Shown here one piece after another: positions 5,729 to 8,635 of a stretch of 8,635 nucleotides of DNA. The number at the start of each line of letters is the position of its first letter. Position 1 is the first letter of the stretch. The notes under the pieces are model-generated. The model saw nothing but the letters and a program-made list of their open reading frames with translations. It did no database searches and was not told the DNA's origin. The stretch comes from an uncultured Selenomonas sp. (GTDB lineage: Bacteria > Bacillota > Negativicutes > Selenomonadales > Selenomonadaceae), in assembly GCA_905373085.1 (NCBI GenBank), contig CAJPRR010000097.1, positions 1 through 8,635 of the forward strand. The letters run 5' to 3'. Both the position numbers and the translations under genes were made by a program.

Positions 5729-6568
5729 GTGGCGGAGTTCATTCGTGCCGAACATCTTTCGCACGTATTCCATGCGGGGGAAGAGGACGCTTATCGGGCG
5801 CTTTCCGACGTCTCCTTGTCCATCGCCGACGGCGAGTTTCTCGCCGTCCTCGGCACGAACGGTTCGGGCAAGTCGACGCTGGCGCGTCACTTCAATGCGC
5901 TCCTCCTGCCGACCGAGGGCCGATGTACGGTCGCGGGGCTGGATACGAAGGAGACGCAGGAGCTTTGGCGCATTCGCCAGCTCGTGAGCATGGTGTTTCA
6001 GAATCCCGACAATCAGATCATCGCCGCCGTCGTCGAGGACGACGTCGCCTTCGGGCCGGAGAACCTCGGCATAGAGCCGGCGGAAATCCGTGTGCGCGTG
6101 AGAGACGCGCTTGCTGCCGTCGGTATGGAGCGCTACCGCACGGCGGCGCCGCACCTCTTGTCGGGCGGGCAGAAGCAGCGCGTGGCGATTGCGGGCGCAC
6201 TGGCGATGCGGACGCGCTGCCTCGTGCTCGACGAGCCGACGGCGATGCTCGATCCTTTGGGCAGGCAGGAGGTCTTGCAGACGGTGCAGCGGCTTCATCG
6301 CGAGAGGGGCATCACCGTCATCTATATCACGCACTTCATGGAGGAGGCGGCCGCCGCCGACCGCGTCATCGTCATGGAGGAGGGGCGCATCGCGGCAGAG
6401 GGAACGCCGCGCGAGGTGTTCCAGGACGTCTCGGGCATGAAGGCGCGTGGCCTCGACGTGCCGCTCGCCGTCGAGCTGGCGGCGCTCCTTCGCGCGGACG
6501 GCATATCGCTGCCGCAGGATCTCTTGACGGATAAGGAACTGGTGAGTGCGCTTTGTCCATCGTGCTGA
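5729..6568 (+). CDS. ecfA1: ECF transporter ATPase EcfA1
   Basis: One of the two ATPases of the energy-coupling factor module that drives vitamin and metal uptake through exchangeable S components. The 279 residues contain Walker A GTNGSGKST (42-50), Q-loop Q91 in VFQNPDNQ, signature LSGGQ (144-148) in LSGGQKQRVAIAG, Walker B CLVLDE (164-169) with E169, MLDP (173-176) and switch H202. VFQNPDNQ and the VEDDVAFGPENLG segment (102-114) are characteristic of the A1 (CbiO) type. The C-terminal extension after about 225, ending in CPSC, is the usual regulatory tail. The GTG start at 5729 is preferred over ATG 5708 because only it has a ribosome site. The 3' end overlaps ecfA2 by 16 bases. It is the first gene of the operon and has its own promoter here. 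Confidence 0.92.
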   Translation: MAEFIRAEHLSHVFHAGEEDAYRALSDVSLSIADGEFLAVLGTNGSGKSTLARHFNALLLPTEGRCTVAGLDTKETQELWRIRQLVSMVFQNPDNQIIAAVVEDDVAFGPENLGIEPAEIRVRVRDALAAVGMERYRTAAPHLLSGGQKQRVAIAGALAMRTRCLVLDEPTAMLDPLGRQEVLQTVQRLHRERGITVIYITHFMEEAAAADRVIVMEEGRIAAEGTPREVFQDVSGMKARGLDVPLAVELAALLRADGISLPQDLLTDKELVSALCPSC

Positions 6569-7416
6569 AAAATATCGACTACACATACATGCGCGGCACA
6601 CCGTTTGAGCGCAAGGCTCTTTCGGACGTCTCGCTGACGATCGAGGCGGGCAGCTTCACGGCGCTCGCCGGGCATACGGGATCGGGCAAATCGACGCTCG
6701 TGCAGCATCTTAACGGCCTTCTGCAGCCCGACAGCGGCACGGTTCTCGTCGACGGCACGGACATCGGCAGGAAGGGCGCGGAGGCGAAGAAGGCGAGGCG
6801 CAGCGTCGGCATGGTCTTCCAGTACCCCGAGCACCAGCTCTTCGAGGAGACGGTGGAAAAGGATGTCGCGTTCGGCCCCACGCGTCTCGGGCTTTCCGCG
6901 CAGGAGGTCGAGGAGCGCGTGAGGGCGGCGCTGGACTTCGTGGGGCTTCCTGTCTCCGAGTTCGGGGCGCGGTCGCCGTTTGCTCTGTCCGGAGGGCAAA
7001 GGAGGCGTGCGGCGATCGCGGGCGTCCTGGCGCTCAAGCCGCGCTATCTCGTGCTCGATGAGCCGACGGCGGGGCTTGACCCGCGTGCGAGCGCCGCGCT
7101 CCTCGCGCGTCTCGCCGAACTGCATGAGCAGGGCGGCGTGACCATCGTGCTCGTCTCGCATAATATGGACGACATCGCGCACTATGCCGACCGCCTCATC
7201 GTCATGCACGCAGGACGCGCGACACTCGAAGGTGCGCCGCGCGAGGTCTTTTTTGCCAAGGAAAGGCTTGCGGAGGCGGGACTTCGTGCGCCGCATCTCG
7301 TCGAGCTTCTGGAAGAGCTGCGCGAGAAGGGACTCGATCTCGATCCCGCCGCCTTCGATGCGGCGGATGGCGCAGTGCGCATCAAAGAGGCTCTGGGGAG
7401 GCGAAGACTATGCTGA
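6553..7416 (+). CDS. ecfA2: ECF transporter ATPase EcfA2
   Basis: The second ATPase of the ECF module, which forms a heterodimer with EcfA1 on the cytoplasmic face of EcfT. The 287 residues show Walker A GHTGSGKST (40-48), Q-loop Q90 in VFQYPEHQLFEET (an A2 hallmark, against QNPDNQ in A1), signature LSGGQ (145-149) followed by RRRAAIAG, Walker B YLVLDE (165-170) with E170, GLDP (174-177) and switch H203 in VSHNMDD. The TTG start at 6553 gives MSIVLKNIDYTY, the expected N-terminus for this subunit. The only ribosome site is a weak GGTGAG (6541-6546) inside the end of ecfA1, so translation probably depends on coupling through the 16-base overlap. GTG 6562 is a possible alternative start. It overlaps ecfT by seven bases. 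Confidence 0.92.
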   Translation: MSIVLKNIDYTYMRGTPFERKALSDVSLTIEAGSFTALAGHTGSGKSTLVQHLNGLLQPDSGTVLVDGTDIGRKGAEAKKARRSVGMVFQYPEHQLFEETVEKDVAFGPTRLGLSAQEVEERVRAALDFVGLPVSEFGARSPFALSGGQRRRAAIAGVLALKPRYLVLDEPTAGLDPRASAALLARLAELHEQGGVTIVLVSHNMDDIAHYADRLIVMHAGRATLEGAPREVFFAKERLAEAGLRAPHLVELLEELREKGLDLDPAAFDAADGAVRIKEALGRRRLC

Positions 7417-8216
7417 AGGACATCACGCTCGGGCAGTTCTTCCCGGGCGACTCGCTCCTGCATCGCCTCGATCCGCGCACGAAGATTGTCCTCTTGTTCT
7501 TCTTCCTTGCGGCGATCTTTATCTTTGACTCGCCGCTCGCTTATGCGGCTCTGACGGCTTTCACGGCGGCGCTGATCGCTGTCAGCCGCGTGCCGCCCCT
7601 CCTGATGCTCAAGGCGCTGAAGCCGCTCTCGTGGATCATCGCCTTCACGTTCGTCATCCACCTCGTGAGCACGCCGGGCGACGCCTTTTTCCATGTATGG
7701 CTCTTCGACCTCACTTGGCAGGGCGCGGCGAAGGGATTTTTCATCGCGCTCAGGCTGGCGCTTCTGATTCTCTTGTCCGCGCTCCTCACGTATACGACCT
7801 CGCCGCTCGCCCTGACCGATGCCTTGGAAACCCTCATGCAGCCCGCGAAGCGCGTCGGCGTGCCCGCGCACGAGATCGCCATGATGATGACGATCGCGCT
7901 GCGCTTCGTGCCGACCTTGATTGAGGAGGCAGACAAGATCATGAAGGCGCAGCAAGCGCGTGGCGCCGACCTCACGGAGGGAAGCGTCATCGAGCGCGTC
8001 AAGGGGTTCGTGCCCGTGCTCGTGCCGCTCTTCATCTCGGCGTTTCGCCGCGCCGACGATCTCGCGCTGGCGATGGAGGCGCGCTGCTATCGCGGCGGCG
8101 TCGGGCGCACGCAGATGAAGGCGCTGCGCATCAGCTCCATCGACTATGTCGCCTACGCTTTCGGCGCACTCTTTTTCGCGGCGCTCGCCGCCTTGAAGTT
8201 CGGCGGCATCGCATGA
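7410..8216 (+). CDS. ecfT: ECF transporter transmembrane subunit EcfT
   Basis: The membrane scaffold that links EcfA1/EcfA2 to the substrate-binding S component. The 268-residue protein opens with MLKDITLGQFFPGDSLLHRLDPRTK, whose LGQ.....S..H.LDPR.K pattern is typical of EcfT, followed by several hydrophobic helices (roughly 24-40, 43-60, 72-88, 105-130, 242-262). The two cytoplasmic coupling motifs are present: ARG at 183-185 (KAQQARGAD) and ARC at 224-226 (AMEARCYRGG). The second has Cys where Gly is also common; I regard this as normal variation. GGGGAGG at 7395-7401 precedes the ATG by 8 bases, inside the end of ecfA2. The stop overlaps the first possible truA start (ATGA at 8213-8216). 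No S-component gene is in the window, as expected for group II ECF modules shared by many S proteins. Confidence 0.93.
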   Translation: MLKDITLGQFFPGDSLLHRLDPRTKIVLLFFFLAAIFIFDSPLAYAALTAFTAALIAVSRVPPLLMLKALKPLSWIIAFTFVIHLVSTPGDAFFHVWLFDLTWQGAAKGFFIALRLALLILLSALLTYTTSPLALTDALETLMQPAKRVGVPAHEIAMMMTIALRFVPTLIEEADKIMKAQQARGADLTEGSVIERVKGFVPVLVPLFISAFRRADDLALAMEARCYRGGVGRTQMKALRISSIDYVAYAFGALFFAALAALKFGGIA

Positions 8217-8635
8217 AGCGCGAGCACAAGGAAAGGATGAAGGCGCGCGCGCGCAATGTATGTCTGACCGTCTCCTACGACGGCACAGCATACCATGGTT
8301 TCCAGCGCCAGAGCCCGCCGATCCGCGCCGTGCAGAACGTCCTGGAGGAAAAGCTTGCGCTCGTCTTCGGCGATGCGATCGAACTGGCGGCGGCGGGACG
8401 TACCGACGCGGGCGTTCACGCCATGGGGCAGGTCGTGAACTTCTTCACCGACGGGCGCATCCCGACAGAGCGCATCGTGCGTGCGATGAACAGCGTCCTG
8501 CCGCCCGACATCGTCGTCAAGGCGGCGCGGGAAGAGGGGCGCGACTTCTCCGCACGTCACAGCGCGAAGAGCAAGTCGTATATCTACCGCATACAGGAGG
8601 GCGAGACGCCGAACCCGTTCAGCGAGCGCTACGCT
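8213..8635 (+). CDS. truA: tRNA pseudouridine synthase TruA (5' part, cut by window end)
   Basis: TruA converts uridine to pseudouridine at positions 38-40 in the anticodon arm of tRNAs. The frame stays open to the last base, giving 141 of about 245-260 expected residues. Seen are the N-terminal strand VCLTVSYDGTAYHGFQRQ (16-33) and the catalytic motif AGRTDAGVHAMGQV (61-74) with the catalytic aspartate D65. Further on come LPPDIVV and FSARHSAKSKSYIYRI, which match the family. Two starts are possible: ATG 8213, overlapping the ecfT stop as ATGA, or ATG 8237, which has AAGGA only four bases before it. I chose the first because of the coupling. The conserved fold begins after both. Location after ecfT is the common Firmicutes order. 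A run of six GC dinucleotides lies at 8243-8254. Confidence 0.93.
   Translation, partial: MKREHKERMKARARNVCLTVSYDGTAYHGFQRQSPPIRAVQNVLEEKLALVFGDAIELAAAGRTDAGVHAMGQVVNFFTDGRIPTERIVRAMNSVLPPDIVVKAAREEGRDFSARHSAKSKSYIYRIQEGETPNPFSERYA

Noticed and set aside
7182..8291. Minus-strand open frame of 369 codons opposite ecfT
   Set aside because: Highly Arg/Glu-rich shadow crossing the ends of ecfA2, ecfT and truA, with no recognisable motif.

Overview
The window looks like chromosomal DNA of a fairly GC-rich Firmicute, most likely a Negativicute of the Selenomonas type. This is inferred from strong AGGAGG-type ribosome binding sites, TATAAT-type promoters (several with an extended TGn -10), U-tailed terminators, and a Firmicutes-style ecfA1-ecfA2-ecfT-truA order combined with high GC at third codon positions. 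No sequence search was possible, so the genus is a guess. All supported genes lie on the + strand. No transposon, phage gene, CRISPR array, tRNA or rRNA was seen.

Region 1 (1-3225): the last 14 codons of an upstream gene end at 45 and are followed by a terminator. A leader of about 380 bases then holds two extended -10 promoters and an 11-codon open frame with its own ribosome binding site. Two tandem paralogous HD-GYP genes follow, closed by a strong terminator at 3186-3225. Both proteins share the same layout: an N-terminal LKEGMVL module, a charged linker, an HD-GYP domain and a C-terminal beta module. Both keep the HHExxDGxGYP signature but have lost the histidine of the defining HD dyad (LE in the first, MD in the second). 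They may be altered c-di-GMP phosphodiesterases or c-di-GMP sensors.

Region 2 (3268-5617): a consensus-like promoter drives three overlapping genes: a small four-helix membrane protein of the DUF4418 type with extracytoplasmic Cys/His residues, an FtsX/MacB-type ABC permease, and a LolD/MacB-type ATPase. They form a probable ABC complex of unknown substrate.

Region 3 (5626-8635): a second promoter drives ecfA1, ecfA2 and ecfT, the shared energising module of group II ECF vitamin and metal importers. These run by overlapping frames into truA (tRNA pseudouridine synthase), which is cut by the window edge. No substrate-binding S component is encoded here, so the module presumably serves S proteins encoded elsewhere.

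The least ordinary parts are the HD-GYP pair and the DUF4418-FtsX-LolD cassette. The rest is standard housekeeping. I found no clear sign of a wholly new system.
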